A stretch of 64,000 bases of DNA from Dama dama (taxonomy: Eukaryota > Chordata > Mammalia > Artiodactyla > Cervidae): positions 1,302,001-1,366,000 of the forward strand of contig NW_026870963.1 in NCBI RefSeq assembly GCF_033118175.1, given 5' to 3'. Below the pieces are notes generated by a model that searched no databases, was not told the DNA's origin, and was given only the letters and a program-made list of their open reading frames with translations. Both the position numbers and the translations under genes were made by a program. The stretch's first letter is position 1. Every line of letters begins with the position of its first letter. Shown here in pieces: positions 40,420 to 52,095 of the stretch.

Positions 40420-40755
40420 AGAGCCTAAAAAGTTGTGAGAAATATGAAGAGCTGCAAAAGATGTGAAATACATGAGGAGCATGAAACTCTCTGAAATATA
40501 GGAGGAGCATGAAGCAGTGTCAAAAACATGAAGAGCCTAAAAAGTTGTGAAAAATATGAAGAGCTGCAAAAGATGTGAAATACATGAGGAGCATGAAACT
40601 CTCTGAAATATAGGAGGAGCATGAAGCAGTGTCAAAAACATGAAGAGCCTAAAAAGTTGTGAGAAATATGAAGAGCTGCAAAAGATGTGAAATACATGAG
40701 GAGCATGAAACTCTCTGAAATATAGGAGGAGCATGAAGCAGTGTCAAAAACATGA
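40420..40755 (+). repeat. Near-identical 112-bp units, three in tandem
   Basis: B subunits starting gaagcagtgtcaaaaacatg lie at 40511, 40623 and 40735, a perfect 112-bp period. All units share gcctaaaaagttgtga, gagctgcaaaagatgtg and gaaactctctgaaatatagg. Here B has 28 bp instead of 29, so the unit is an exact 4 x 28 tetramer. Differences between units are almost absent, which marks a very recent amplification. Confidence 0.93.
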
Positions 40756-41099
40756 AGAGCCGGAAAAGGTGTGGAAAATATGAAGAGCTTCAAAAGGTGT
40801 GAAATACATGAGGAGCATGAAACTCTCTGAAAAATAGAAGGAGCATGAAGCGGTGTTCAAAAACATGAAGAGCCTGAAAAGGTGTGAGAAATATGAAGAG
40901 GTTCAAACGGTGTCAAAAATATGAGGAGCATGAAACGGTCTGAAAAATAGGAGGAGCATGAAGCGGTGTTCAAAAACATGAAGAGCCTGAAAAGGTCTGA
41001 AAAATATGAAGAACTTGAAAAGGTGTGAAATATATGAAGAGCTTCAAAAGGAGTCAAAAATGAGATGAGCATGAAACGGTGGGAAAATTGGAGGAATAT

Positions 41100-41580
41100 G
41101 AAGCGGTTTTGAAAAAAATGAAGAGGATGAAAAGGTGTGAAATATATGAAGAGCTTCAAGAGGTGTCAAAAATATGAAGAGCATGAAATGGTCTGAAAAA
41201 TAGGAGGGTCATGAAGCGGTGTTCAAAAACGTGAAGAGCCTGAAAAGGTATGAAAAATATGAAGAGCTTCAAAAGGTGTGAAAAATATGAGGAGCATGAA
41301 ACGGGCTGAAAAATAGGAGAAGCATGAAGAGGTGTTGAAAAACATGAAGAGCCTGAAAAGGAGTGAAAAAATATGAAGAGCTTCAAAAGGTGTCAAACAT
41401 ATGAAGAACATGAAACGGTCTGAAAAATAGGAGGATCATGAAGCAGTGTTCAAAAACATGAAGAGCCTGAAAAGGTGTGAAAAATATGAAGAGCTTCAAA
41501 AGGTGTGAAATACATGAGGAGCATGAAACGGTCTGAAAAATAGGAGGAGCATGAAACGGTGTGGTAAAACATGAAAGGCC
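41100..41580 (+). repeat. Higher-order repeat 4, copy 2
   Basis: Second copy of 39720-40200. Nearby, 41940-42150 repeats the variants gtgtgaaacatatgaag, gaaacggcctgaaaaattgg and gttcaaaaatatgaag seen at 39265-39390. Stretch 41735-41960 holds a 112-bp unit with aaggggtcaaaaatgagatg twice in tandem. Confidence 0.75.
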
Positions 41581-43915
41581 TAAAAAGTTGTGAGAAATAC
41601 GAAGAGCTTCAAAAGATGTGAAATACATGAGGAGCATGAAACTCTCTGAAAAATAGGAGGAGCATGAAGCAGTGTCAATAACATGAAGAGCCTAAAAAGT
41701 TGTGAGAAATATGAAGAGCTTTAAAAGGTGTCAAAAATGAGATGAGCATGAAACGGTCTGAAAAATAGGAGGAGCATGAAGCGGTGTTGAAAAACATGAA
41801 GAGCGTGAAAAGGTGTGAAAATTATGAAAAGCTTCAAAAGGGGTCAAAAATGAGATGAGCATGAAACGGTCTGAAAAATAGGAGGAGCATGAAGCGGTGT
41901 TGAAAAACATGAAGAGCGTGAAAAGGTGTGAAAATTATGAAAAGCTTCAAAAGGGGTCAAAAATGAGATGAGCATGAAACGGTCTGAAAAATAGGAGGAG
42001 CATGAAGTGGTGTTGAAAAAAATGAAGAGCCTGAAAATGTGTGAAACATATGAAGAGCTTCAAAAGGTGTCAAAATTATGAGGAGCATGAAACGGCCTGA
42101 AAAATTGGAGGAGCATGAAGCGGTGTTCAAAAATATGAAGAGCATGGAAAGGTGTGAAAAATATGAAGAGCTTCAAAAGGAGTCAAAAATATGAGGAGCA
42201 TGAAAAGGTCTGAAAATAGGAGGAGCATGAAGCGGTGTTGAAAAACATGAAGAGCCTGAAAAGGTGTGAAAAATATGAAGAGCTTCAAAAGGTGTCAAAA
42301 ATATGAGGAGCATGAAATGATCTGAAAAATAGGAGGAACATGAAACGGTCTGAAAAACAGGAGGAGCATGAAGCGGTGTTCAAAAACATGAAGAGTCTGA
42401 AAAGGTATGAAATATATGAAGAGCTTCAAAAGCTGTCAAAAATATGAGGAGCATGAAACGGTCTGAAAAATAGGAGGAGCATGAAGCGGTATTCAAAAAC
42501 ATGAAGAGCCTGAAAAGATGTGAAAAATTTGAAGAGCTTCAAAATGTGGGAAGTACATGAGGAGCATGAAACGGTCTGAAAAAAAGGAGGAGAATGAAGC
42601 GGTGTTCAAAAACTTGAAGAGTCTGAAAAGGTGTGAAACATATGAAGAGCTTTAAAGGTGTGAAAAATATGAGGAGCATGAAACAGTCTGAAAAATAGGA
42701 GGAGCATGACACGGTGTTGAAAAACATGAAGAGCCTGAAAAGGTGTGAAACATTTGAAGAGCTTCAAAATGTGGGAAATACATGAGGAGCATGAAACGAT
42801 CTGAAAAAAGGAGGAGCATGAAGCCGTGTTCAAAATCGTGAAGAGCCTAAAAAAGTGTGAAAAATATGAAGAGCTTCAAAAGGTGTGAAAAATATGAAGA
42901 GGTTCAAAAGGTGTCAAAAATATAAGGAGCATGAAACGGTCTGAAAAATAGGAGAGGCATGAATTTGTGTTGAAAAACATGAAGAGCCTGAAAAGTTGTG
43001 AAAAATATGAAGAGCTTCAAAGGTGTCAAAAATGGGAGGAGCATGAAACGGTGTGAAAAATAGGTGGAGCATGAAATCGTGTTCAAAAACATGAACAGCC
43101 TGAAAAGGTGTTAAAAATATGAACAGCTTCAAAAGGTGTGAAAAATATGAAGAGCTTCAAAAGGTGTCAAAAATGAGATGAGCATGAAACGGTCTGAAAA
43201 ATCAGAGGAGCATGAAGTGGGGTTGAAAATCATGAAGAGCCTGAAAAGGTGTGTAAAATATGAAGAGCTTCAAAAGGAGTGAAATACATGAGGAGCATGA
43301 AACCGTCTGAATTATAGGAGGAGCATGAAACGGTGTTCAAAAACATGAATAGCCTGAAAAGGTGTGAAAAATATGAAGAGCTACAAAAGGTGTGAAAAAT
43401 ATGAAGAGCTCAAAAAGTGTGAAAGATATGAAGAGCTTCAAAAGGTGTGAGATACATGAGGAGCATGAAACGGTCAGAAAAATAGGAGGAGCATGAAGCG
43501 GTGTTGAAAAACATGAAGAACCTGAAAAGGTGTTAAAAATATGAAGAGCTTCCAAAGGTGTCAAAAATGTGAGGAGCATTAAACGGTCTGAAAAATAGGA
43601 GGAGCATGAAACCGTGTCAAAATCATGAAGAGCCTGAAAAGGTGTGAAATATATGAAGAGATTCAAAAGGTGTCAAAAATATGAGGAGCATGTAACGGTT
43701 TGGAAAATAGGACGAGCAAGAAGTGGTGTTGAAAAACATGAAGAGCCTGAAAAAGTGTAAAATATATGAAGAGCTTCAAAAGGTGTTAAATATAGGAGGA
43801 GCATGAAGCGGTGTTCAAAAACATGAAGAGCCTGAAAATGTGTGTAAAATATGAAGAGCTTCAAAACGTATCAAAAATATGAGGAGCATGAAACGTTCTG
43901 AAAAATAGGTGGATC

Positions 43916-43930
43916 AAGAAGCGGTGTTGA
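43916..43930 (+). repeat. LINE-1 target-site duplication, 5' copy
   Basis: The sequence aagaagcggtgttga ends the satellite directly before LINE-1 sequence begins (caaacagatggagaaac). The upstream junction tc/aagaa is compatible with the degenerate TT/AAAA cleavage preference of L1 endonuclease. Confidence 0.85.
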
Positions 43931-44183
43931 CAAACAGATGGAGAAACATACCGTGTTCATGGATTGGAAGAATTAATATTGTCAAAATGGCTATTCTACC
44001 CAAAGCAGTCTATAGATTCAATGCAATCCCTATCAAGCTACCAACGGTATTTTTCACAGAACTAGACCAAAGAATTTCACAATTTGTATGGAAATACAAA
44101 AAACTTCGAATAGCCAAAGTAATCTTGAGAAAGAAGATTGGAACTGGAGGAATCAACCTGCCTGACTTCAGACTCTACTACAA
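43931..44183 (+). pseudogene. LINE-1 ORF2 fragment, upstream frame
   Basis: Reads in frame with conserved L1 ORF2p blocks downstream of the RT core, such as IPCSWIGRINIVKMAILPKA and GGINLPDFRLYYK. The open frame formally starts at an ATG at 43909 inside the satellite and reads through the junction, but that start is accidental. A single-base deletion near 44182-44184 (tacaagcc where the family has one more A) throws the frame. The upstream frame then ends at a stop at 44230-44232. Confidence 0.93.
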
Positions 44184-45365
44184 GCCGCAGTCATCAAGAC
44201 AGTATGGTACTGGCAGAAAGACAGAAATATAGATCAATGGAACAGAATAGAAAGCCCAGAGATAAATCCACGAACCTATGGACACCTTATTTTTGACAAA
44301 GGAGGCAAGGATATACAATGGAAAAAAGACAACCTCTTTAACAAGTGGTGCTGGGAAAACTGGTCAACCACTTGTAAAAGAATGAAACTAGAACACTTTC
44401 TAACACCATACACAAAAATAAACTCAAAATGGATTAAAGATCTAAATGTAAGACCAGAAACTATAAAACTCCTAGAGGAGAACATAGGCAAAACACTCTC
44501 CGACATAAATCAAAGCAAGATCCTCTATGACCCACCTCCCAGAATATTGGAAATAAAAGCAAAACTAAACAAATGGGACCTAATGAAACTTAAAAGCTTT
44601 TGCACTACAAAGGAAACTATAAGTAAGGTGAAAAGACAGCCCTCAGATTGGGAGAAAATAATAGCAAATGAAGAAACAGACAAAGGATTAATCTCAAAAA
44701 TATACAAGCAACTCCTGCAGCTCAATTCCAGAAAAATAAATGACCCAATCAAAAAATGGGCCAAAGAACTAAACAGACATTTCTCCAAAAAAGACATACA
44801 GATGGCTAACAAACACATGAAAAGAGGCTCAACATCACTCATTATTAGAGAAATGCAAATCAAAACCACAATGAGGTACCATTACACGCCAGTCAGGATG
44901 GCTGCTATCCAAAAGTCTACAAGCAATAAATGCTGGAGAGGGTGTGGAGAAAAGGGAACCCTCTTACACTGTTGGTGGGAATGCAAACTAGTACAGCCGC
45001 TATGGAAAACAGTGTGGAGATTTCTTAAAAAACTGGAAATAGAACTGCCATATGACCCAGCAATCCCACTTCTGGGCATACACACTGAGGAAACCAGATC
45101 TGAAAGAGACACGTGCACCCCAATGTTCATCGCAGCACTGTTTATAATAGCCAGGACATGGAAGCAACCTAGATGCCCATCAGCAGATGAATGGATAAGG
45201 AAGCTGTGGTACATATACACCATGGAATATTACTCAGCCATTAAAAAGAATTCATTTGAACCAGTCCTAATGAGATGGATGAAGCTGGAGCCCATTTTAC
45301 AGAGTGAAGTAAGCCAGAAAGATAAAGAACATTACAGCATACTGACACATGTATATGGAATTTAG
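44184..45365 (+). pseudogene. LINE-1 ORF2 C-terminal fragment, downstream frame
   Basis: After the frameshift the ORF2 reading continues without a stop for about 390 codons to TAG at 45363-45365, which is the natural end of ORF2. Recognisable family blocks are KRMKLEHFLTPYTKINSKWI, NVRPETIKLLEENIGKTL, REMQIKTTMRYH and WYIYTMEYYSAIKK. The C-terminal cysteine-rich motif CX3CX7HX4C is intact at 44931-44984. An ATG at 44382 could start a 327-residue frame, but it is an internal methionine with no supporting promoter. No catalytic RT motif remains, so the piece is a fossil. Confidence 0.93.
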
Positions 45366-45665
45366 AAAGGTGATAACGATAACCCTATATGCAGAACAGA
45401 AAAAGAGACACAGAAACACAGAACAGACTTTTGAACTTTGTGGGAGAATGTGAGGGTGGGATATTTCAAAAGAACAGCATGTATACTATCTATGGTGAAA
45501 CAGATCACCAGCCCAGGTGGGATGCACGAGACAAGTGCTCGGGCCTGGTGCACTGGGAAGACCCAGAGGAATCGGGTGGAGAGGGAGGTGGGAGGGGGGA
45601 TCGGGATTGGGAATACATGTAAATCCATGGCTGATTCATATCAATGTATGACAAAACCCACTGGG
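45366..45665 (+). other. LINE-1 3' untranslated region
   Basis: About 300 bp between the ORF2 stop and the poly(A) tail. It carries the G-rich polypurine tract typical of mammalian L1 3' UTRs, then a terminal segment with tgacaaaacccactggg. Accidental open frames on either strand here are not genes. The wording matches ruminant L1 3' ends as I remember them. Confidence 0.88.
45574..45611 (+). other. G-rich tract with G-quadruplex potential in LINE-1 3' UTR
   Basis: At least four runs of three or more G separated by short loops: ggg, then gggaggtggg, then gggggg, then gggattggg. G-rich 3' UTR tracts are a known feature of mammalian L1. Folding is inferred from the run pattern only. Confidence 0.7.
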
Positions 45666-45705
45666 AAAAAAAATAATGATAAAAAAAAAAAAAAATAAAA
45701 AAAAA
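45666..45705 (+). other. LINE-1 poly(A) tail with interruptions
   Basis: A-rich 40 bp: eight A, then taatgat, fifteen A, one T and nine A. The last bases merge with the A-rich start of the 3' target-site duplication, so its exact end is ambiguous by two bases. Confidence 0.93.
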
Positions 45706-45718
45706 GAAGCTGTGTTGA
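45704..45718 (+). repeat. LINE-1 target-site duplication, 3' copy
   Basis: The sequence aagaagctgtgttga differs from the 5' copy at one of 15 positions (C to T). Satellite continues directly as aaaacatgaagagcgtg, in the phase expected from uninterrupted units. Confidence 0.82.
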
Positions 45719-47489
45719 AAAACATGAAGAGCGTGAAAACGTGTGAAAAATATGAAGAGGTTCAAAAGGTGTGAAAAATATGAAGAGCTTAAAATGGTGT
45801 CAAAAATGAGATGAGCATGAAACGGTCTGAAAAATAGGAGCAGCATGAAACGGTGTTCAAAAACATGAAGAGCCTGAAAAGGTGTGAAAAATATAAAGAG
45901 CTTGAAAAGCTGTGAAATACATGTGGAGCATGAAACGGTCTGAAAAATAGGAGGAGCATGAAAAGGTGTTCAAAAACATGAAAGCCTGAAAAGGTGAGAA
46001 AAATATGAAGAGCTTCAAAAGGTGTTAAATACATGAGGAGCATGAAACGGTCTGAAAAGGAGGAGGAGCATGAAGCCGTGTTCAAAATCATGAAGAGCCT
46101 AAAAACGTGTGAAAAATATGAAGAGCTTCAAAAGTTTTGAAAAATATGAAGAGCCTGAAAAGGTGTCAAAAATGAGATGAGCGTGAAAGGGTCTGAAAAA
46201 TAGGAGGAGCATGAAGCGGTGTTCTAAACATGAAAAGCCTGAAAAAGTGTGAAAAATATGAAGAGCTTCACTGGTTTGAAAAATAAGAAGAGCCTGAAAG
46301 GTGTGAAAATTGACATGAGCATGAAACGGTCTGAAAAATAGGAAGAGCATGAAGAGGTGTTCAAAAACATGTACAGCCTGACAAGGTGTGAAAAATATGA
46401 AGAGCTTCAAAAGGTGTCAAAAATATGAGGAGCATGAAACGGTCTGAAAAATAGGAGGAGCATGAAGTGGTGTTGAAATACATGAAGAGCCTGAAAATGT
46501 GTGAAAAATATGAAGAGCTTCAAAACGTGTCAAAAATATGAGAAGGATGAAACGGTCTGAAAAAAAGGAGCAGCATGAAGCGCTGTTCAAAAACATGAAG
46601 AGCCTGAAAAGGTGTGAAAAATATGAAGAGCTTCAAAAGGTGTGAAAAATATGAACACTTTCAAAAAGTGTCAAAAATGAGATGAGCATGAAGCGGTCTG
46701 AAAAATGGTGGAGCATGAAGTGTTGTTGAAAAACATGAAGAGCCTGAAATCATGTGAAAAATATGAAGAGCTTCAAAAGGTGTCAAAAATGTGAGGAGCA
46801 TGAAACGGTCTGAAAAATAGGAGGAGCATGAAACCGTGTCAAAAACATGAAGAGCCTGGAAAAGTGTGAAAAATGAAGAGCTTCAAAAGGTGTGAAATAC
46901 ATGAGGAGCATGAAACGGTCTGAAAAATAGGAGGAGCATGAAGTGGTGTTTAAAAACATGAAGAGCCTGAAAAGCTGTGAAAAATATGAAGAGCTTCAAA
47001 ACGTGTCAAAACTATGAGGAGCATGAAACGGTCTGAAAAAGAGAAGGAGCATGAAGCATTGATGAGAAACATGAGGAGGCTGAAAACGTGTGAAAAATAT
47101 GAAGAGCTTCAAAAGGTGTGAAATACATGAGGAGCATGAAACGGTCTGAAAAATAGGAGGATCATGAGGCGGTGTTGAAAAATATGAAGAGCCTGAAAAG
47201 GTGTGAAAAATATGAAGAGCTTCAAAAGCTTTCAAAAATATGAGGAGCATGAAACGGTCTGAAAAATAGGAGCAGCATAAAGTGGTGTTGAAAAACATGA
47301 AGAGCCTGAAAAGGTGTGAAAAATATGAAGAGCTTCAAAAGTTGTGAAAAATAGGAGGAGCATGAAGTGGTGTTGAAAAACATGAAGAGCCTGAAAAGGT
47401 GTGAAAAATACGAAGAGCTTCAAAAGGTGTGAAAAATATGAAGAGCTTCAAAAGGTGTCAAAAATATGAGGAGCATGAAAAGGTCTGAA

Positions 47490-48460
47490 AAATACGAGGA
47501 GCATGAAGTGGTGTTGAAAAACATGAAGAGCCTGAAAAGATGTGAAAAATATGAAGAGCTTCAAAATGTGTCAAAAATATGAGGAGCATGAAACGGTCTG
47601 GAAAACAGGAGAAGCATGAGCGGTGTTGAAAAACATGAGGAGCCTGAAAACGTGTGAAAAATATGAAGAACTTCAAAAATATGAAAAATATGAAGAGATT
47701 CAAAAGGTGTGAAAAATATGAAGAGCTTCAAAAGATGTCAAAAATGAGATGAGCATGAAACGGTCTGAAGAAAAGGAGGAGCATGAAGCGGAGTTCACAA
47801 AAATGAAGAGCCTGAAAAGGTGGAAAATATATGAAGAGCTTCAAAAGGTGTCAAAAATTTGAAGAGCATGAAACAGTCTGAAAAATAGGAGGAGCATGAA
47901 TTGGTTTTGAAAAACATGAAGAGCCTGAAAACATGCGAAATATATGAAGCGCTTCAAAAGGTGTGAAATACATGAGGAGCATGAAACAGTTGAAAAATAG
48001 GAGGAGCATGAAGCGGTGTTCAAAAACACGAAGAGCTTGAAAGGTGTGAAAAATATGAAGAGCTTTAAAAGGTGTCAAAAATATGAGGAGCATGAAACGT
48101 TCAGAAAAATAGGAGGATCATGAAACGTTGTTCAAAAACATGAAGAGCTTGAAAAGGTGTGAAAAATATGAAGAGCCTCAAAACGTGTCAAAAATATGAG
48201 GAGTATGAAACGGTCTGGAAAATAGCAGGAGCATGAAGCGGTGTTGAAAAGATGAAGAGCCTGAAAACGTGTTAAAAATATGAAGAGCTTCAAAATTATG
48301 AAAAATATGAAGAGCTTCAATAGGTGTGAAAAATGTGAAGAGATTCATAATGTGTCAAAAATGACATGAGCATGAAACGGTCTGAAAAATACGAGGAGCA
48401 TGTAGCGGTGTTGAAAATCATGAAGAGCCTGAAAAGGTGTTAAAAATATGAAGAGCCTCA
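47490..48460 (+). repeat. Higher-order repeat 5, copy 1
   Basis: Matches about 50333-51310 at offset 2842. Diagnostic variants are gaagaaaaggaggagcatg, gaaaacatgcgaaatatatg, gaagcgcttc, aaaacacgaagagcttg, ttcaaaattatgaaaaatat and a D variant with gacatgagcatg. Differences from the later copies are somewhat more frequent than between those two. Confidence 0.88.
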
Positions 48461-50239
48461 AAAGGTGTGAAATACATGAGGAGGATGAAACGGTCTGAAA
48501 AATAGGAGGAGCATGAAGTGGTGTTCAAAAACATGAAGAGCCTGAAAAGGTGTGAGAAATATGAAGAGCTTCAAAAGGTGTCAAAAATATGAGGAGCATT
48601 ATACTGTCTGCAAAATAGGAGGAGCATGAAGTTGTGTTGAAAAACATGAAGAGCCTGAAAAAGTGTGAAAAATATGAAGAGCTTCAAAAGGTGTCAAATA
48701 TATGAGGAGTATGAAACGGTCTGAAAAACCGGAGGAGCATGAAGCGGTGTTCAATATCATGAAGAGCATGAAAAGGTGTGAAAAATTTGAAGAGCTTCAA
48801 AAATGTGAAAAATATGAAGAGCTTCAAAAGGTGTGAAATATATGAAGAGGTTCAAAAGGTGTGAAAAATATGAACAGCTTCAAAAGGTGTCAAAAATATG
48901 AAGAGCATGAAACGGTCTGAAAAATAGGAGGAGCATGAAGTGGTGTTGAAAAACATGAAGAGCCTGAAAATGTGTGAAATATATGAAGAGCTTCAAAAGG
49001 TGTGAAAAATATGAAGAGCTTCAAAAGTTGTCAAAAATATGAAGAGCATGAAACGGTCGCACAAATAGGAGGAACTTGAAGTGGTTTTCGAAAACATTAA
49101 GAGTCTGAAAAGGTGTGAAATATAAGAAGAGCTTCAAAAGGTGTCAAAATTATGAGGAGCATGAAACGGTCTGAAAAATAGGAGGATCATGAAACAGTGT
49201 TGAAAAACATGAATAGCCTGAAAAGGTGTGAAAAATATGAAGAGCTTCAAAACTTGTCAAAAATAAGAGGAGCATGAAACTCTCTGAAAAATAGGAGGAG
49301 TATGATGCGGTGTTGAAAAAATATGAAGAGCTTCAAAAGCTGTCAAAAATGAGATGACCATGAAACGGTCTGAGAAATAGAAGGAACATGAAGTTCTTTT
49401 CAAAAAAATGAAGAACCTGAAAAGGTGTGAAGTATATGAAGATTTCAAAAGATGTCAAAAATATGAGGAGCATGAAACGGTCTGAAAAATAGGAGGAGCA
49501 TGAAGTCATGTTGAAAAACATGAAGAGCTTGAAAATGTGAGAAAAATACGAAGAGCTTCAAAAGGTGTCACAAATATGAGGAGCATGAAACGGTCTGAAA
49601 TATATGAGGAGCATGAAGCGGTGTTCAAAAACATAAAGAGCCTGAAAACGTGTGAAAAATTTGAAGATCTTCAAAAATGTGAAAAATATGAAGAGCTTCA
49701 AAAGGTGTGAAATATATGAAGATTTCAAAAGGTGTCAAAAATTAGATGAGCATGAAACGGTGTGAAAAATAGGAGGAGCATGAAGCGGTGTTCAAAAACA
49801 TGAAGATCCTGAAAAGGTGTGAAAAATACGAAGAGCTTCAAAAGATGTGAAATACATGAGGAGCATGAAACTGTCTGAAAAATTGGAGGAGCATGAAGCG
49901 CTGTTCAAAAACATGAAGAGCTTGAAAAGGTGTAAAAAATATGAAGAGCTACAAAAGGTGTGAAATATATGAGGAGCATGAAACGGTGTATAAAATAGGA
50001 GGAACATGAAGCGGTGTTCAAAAACATGAAGAGCCTGAAAAGGTGTGAAAAATATGAAGAGCTTCAAAAGATGTGAAATACATTAGGAGCATGAAACTGT
50101 CTGAAAAATAGGAGGAGCATGAGACGGTGTTGAAAAACGTGAAGAGCCTTAAAAGGTGTGAAAAATATGAAGAGCTTCAAAAGGTGTCAAAAATATGAGG
50201 AGCATGAAACGGTCTGAAAAACAGGAGAAGCATGAAGCG

Positions 50240-51710
50240 GTGTTGAAAAACATGAAGAGCCTGAAAAGGTTGAAAAATACGAAGAGCTTCAAAAGGTGTC
50301 AAAAATATGAGGAGCATGAAAAGGTCTGAAAAATAGGAGGAGCATGAAGTGGTGTTGAAAAACATGAAGAGCCTGAAAACATGTGAAAAATATGAAGAGC
50401 TTCAAAATGTGTCAAAAATATGAGGAGCATGAAACGGTCTGAAAAACAGGAGAAGCATGAAGCGGTGCTGAAAAACATGAGGAGCCTGAAAACGTGTGAA
50501 AAATATGAAGAGCTTCAAAAATATGAAAAATATGAAGAGATTCAAAAGGTGTGAAAAATATGAAGAGCTTCAAAAGATGTCAAAAATGAGATGAGCATGA
50601 AACGGTCTGAAGAAAAGGAGAAGCATGAAGCGGAGTTCACAAAAATGAAGAGCCTGAAAAGGTGGAAAATATATGAAAAGCTTCAAAAGGTGTCAAAAAT
50701 TTGAGGAGCATGAAACAATCTGAAAAATAGGAGGAGCATGAGTTGGTTTTGAAAAACATGAAGAGCCTGAAAACATGCGAAATATATGAAGCGCTTCAAA
50801 AGGTGTGAAATACATGAGGAGCATGAAACAGTTGAAAAATAGGAGGAGCATGAAGCGGTGTTCAAAAACACGAAGAGCTTGAAAGGTGTGAAAAATATGA
50901 AGAGCTTTAAAAGGTGTCAAAAATATGAGGAGCATGAAACGTTCTGAAAAATAGGAGGATCATGAAACGTTGTTCAAAAACATGAAGAGCTTGAAAAGGT
51001 GTGAAAAATATGAAGAGCCTCAAAACGTGTCAAAAATATGAGGAGTATGAAACGGTCTGGAAAATAGCAGGAGCATGAAGCGGTGTTGAAAAAGATGAAG
51101 AGCCTGAAAACGTGTGAAAAATATGAAGAGCTTCAAAATTATGAAAAATATGAAGAGCTTCAATAGGTGTGAATAATGTGAAGAGATTCAAAATGTGTCA
51201 AAAATGACATGAGCATGAAACGATCTGAAAAATACGAGGAGCATGAAGCGGTGTTGAAAATCATGAAGAGCCTGAAAAGGTGTTAAAAATATGAAGAGCC
51301 TCAAAACGCGTCAAAATATGAGGATCATGAAACGGTCTGAAAAATAGGAGGAGCATGAAACGGTGTTTAAAAACACGAAGAGCCTAAAAAGGTGTGAAAA
51401 ATATGAAGAGCTTCAAAACACGTCAAAATATGAGGAGCATGAAACGGTCTGAAAAACAGGAGGATCATGAAGCCGTGTTGAAAAACATGGGGAGCCTGAA
51501 AAGGTGTGAAAAATATGAAGAGCTTCAAAAGGTCTCAAAAATATGAGGAGCATGAAATAGTCTGAAAAATAGGAGAAGCATGAAACGGTGTTCAAAAACA
51601 TGAAGAGCCTGAAAAGCTGTGAAAAATATGAAGAGCTTCTAAAGGTGTGAAATACATGAGGAGCATGAAACGGTATGAAAAATATGAGGAGCATGAAGCA
51701 GTGTTCAAAA
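50240..51710 (+). repeat. Higher-order repeat 5, copy 2
   Basis: Matches 52230-53730. Tcaaaaatatgaggagcatg at 50299 corresponds to 52321, offset 2022, held to about 51700. Only scattered single-base differences were seen (for example gaagaaaaggagaagc versus gaagaaaaggaggagc). The later copy has one extra subunit near its start. Confidence 0.92.
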
Positions 51711-51799
51711 ACATGAAGAGCCTGAAAAGGTGTGAAAAATATGAAGAGCTTCAAAAGGTTGGAAATACATGAGGAGCATGAAACGGTCTGGAAAATAGG

Positions 51800-52095
51800 A
51801 CAAGCATGAAGCGGTGTGGAAAAATATGAAGAGCCTGAAAACTTGTGAAAAATATGAAGAGCTTAAAAGCTGTGAGAAATATGAAGAGCTTCAAAAGTTG
51901 TCAAAAATATGAGGAGCATGAAACGGTCTGAAAAATATGAGGAGCATGAAATGATCTGAAAACAGGAGGATGATGAAGCGGTGTGGAAAAACATGAAGAG
52001 CCTGAAAACGTGTGAAAAATATGAAGAGCTTAAAAGCTGTGAAAAATATGAAGAGCTTCAAAAGTTGTCAAAAATATGAGGAGCATGAAACAGTC
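51800..52095 (+). repeat. Local duplication between higher-order copies
   Basis: Two similar units carry gtgtggaaaaa(c/t)atgaag, agagcttaaaagctgtga and aaaagttgtcaaaaatatg, near 51810-51930 and 51980-52090. They fill the spacer between copies 2 and 3 of higher-order repeat 5. Confidence 0.75.

Larger units (their letters stand above)
1..43915 (+). repeat. Satellite array, left arm (113-bp unit = 4 x ~28-bp subunits)
   Basis: Continuous head-to-tail array, about 390 units, already under way at base 1. Each unit has four related subunits with these cores: A acggtctgaaaaatagg, B gcggtgttgaaaaacatg, C ggtgtgaaaaatatgaagag, D ggtgtcaaaaatatgagg. Consensus subunits agree at 21-24 of 28 positions, so they descend from one ~28-mer; B has one extra T. 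D has common variants: one with gagatgagcat, and one with gtgaaatacatgagg. All units have the same orientation. Stretches such as 4717-7250, 8600-10690, 11860-13440, 24703-25935, 37925-39050 and 42150-43780 show only ordinary units with scattered substitutions, 1-base indels and occasional subunit gain or loss. No gene, promoter or RNA gene is visible. The family is not one I recognise by name. Confidence 0.97.
43931..45705 (+). mobile_element. 5'-truncated LINE-1 retrotransposon (ruminant-type L1)
   Basis: Non-LTR retrotransposon copy of about 1.78 kb. Only the 3' end of a ~6-kb L1 is present: the last part of ORF2, the 3' UTR and a poly(A) tail. ORF1, the endonuclease domain and the RT catalytic core lie upstream of the truncation and are missing, so it cannot move on its own. 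It is inserted on the + strand, the same orientation as the purine-rich satellite strand, and is flanked by 15-bp target-site duplications. The ORF2 tail and the 3' UTR wording (gattcatatcaatgtatgac near the end) resemble bovine-type L1 from memory. It is the only dispersed repeat in the window. Confidence 0.97.

Noticed and set aside
43909..43930. Possible start codon for the L1 ORF2 fragment at 43909
   Set aside because: The ATG is in satellite DNA upstream of the insertion junction and opens into ORF2 by chance. The element is 5'-truncated and its first frame ends after the frameshift.
44276..45628. Minus-strand open frames inside the LINE-1
   Set aside because: They are antisense shadows of ORF2 and the 3' UTR; the + strand reading matches the known L1 protein.
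45389..45698. Plus-strand open frames of 77-86 codons after the ORF2 stop
   Set aside because: They lie in the L1 3' UTR and run into the poly(A) tail; L1 has no gene there.
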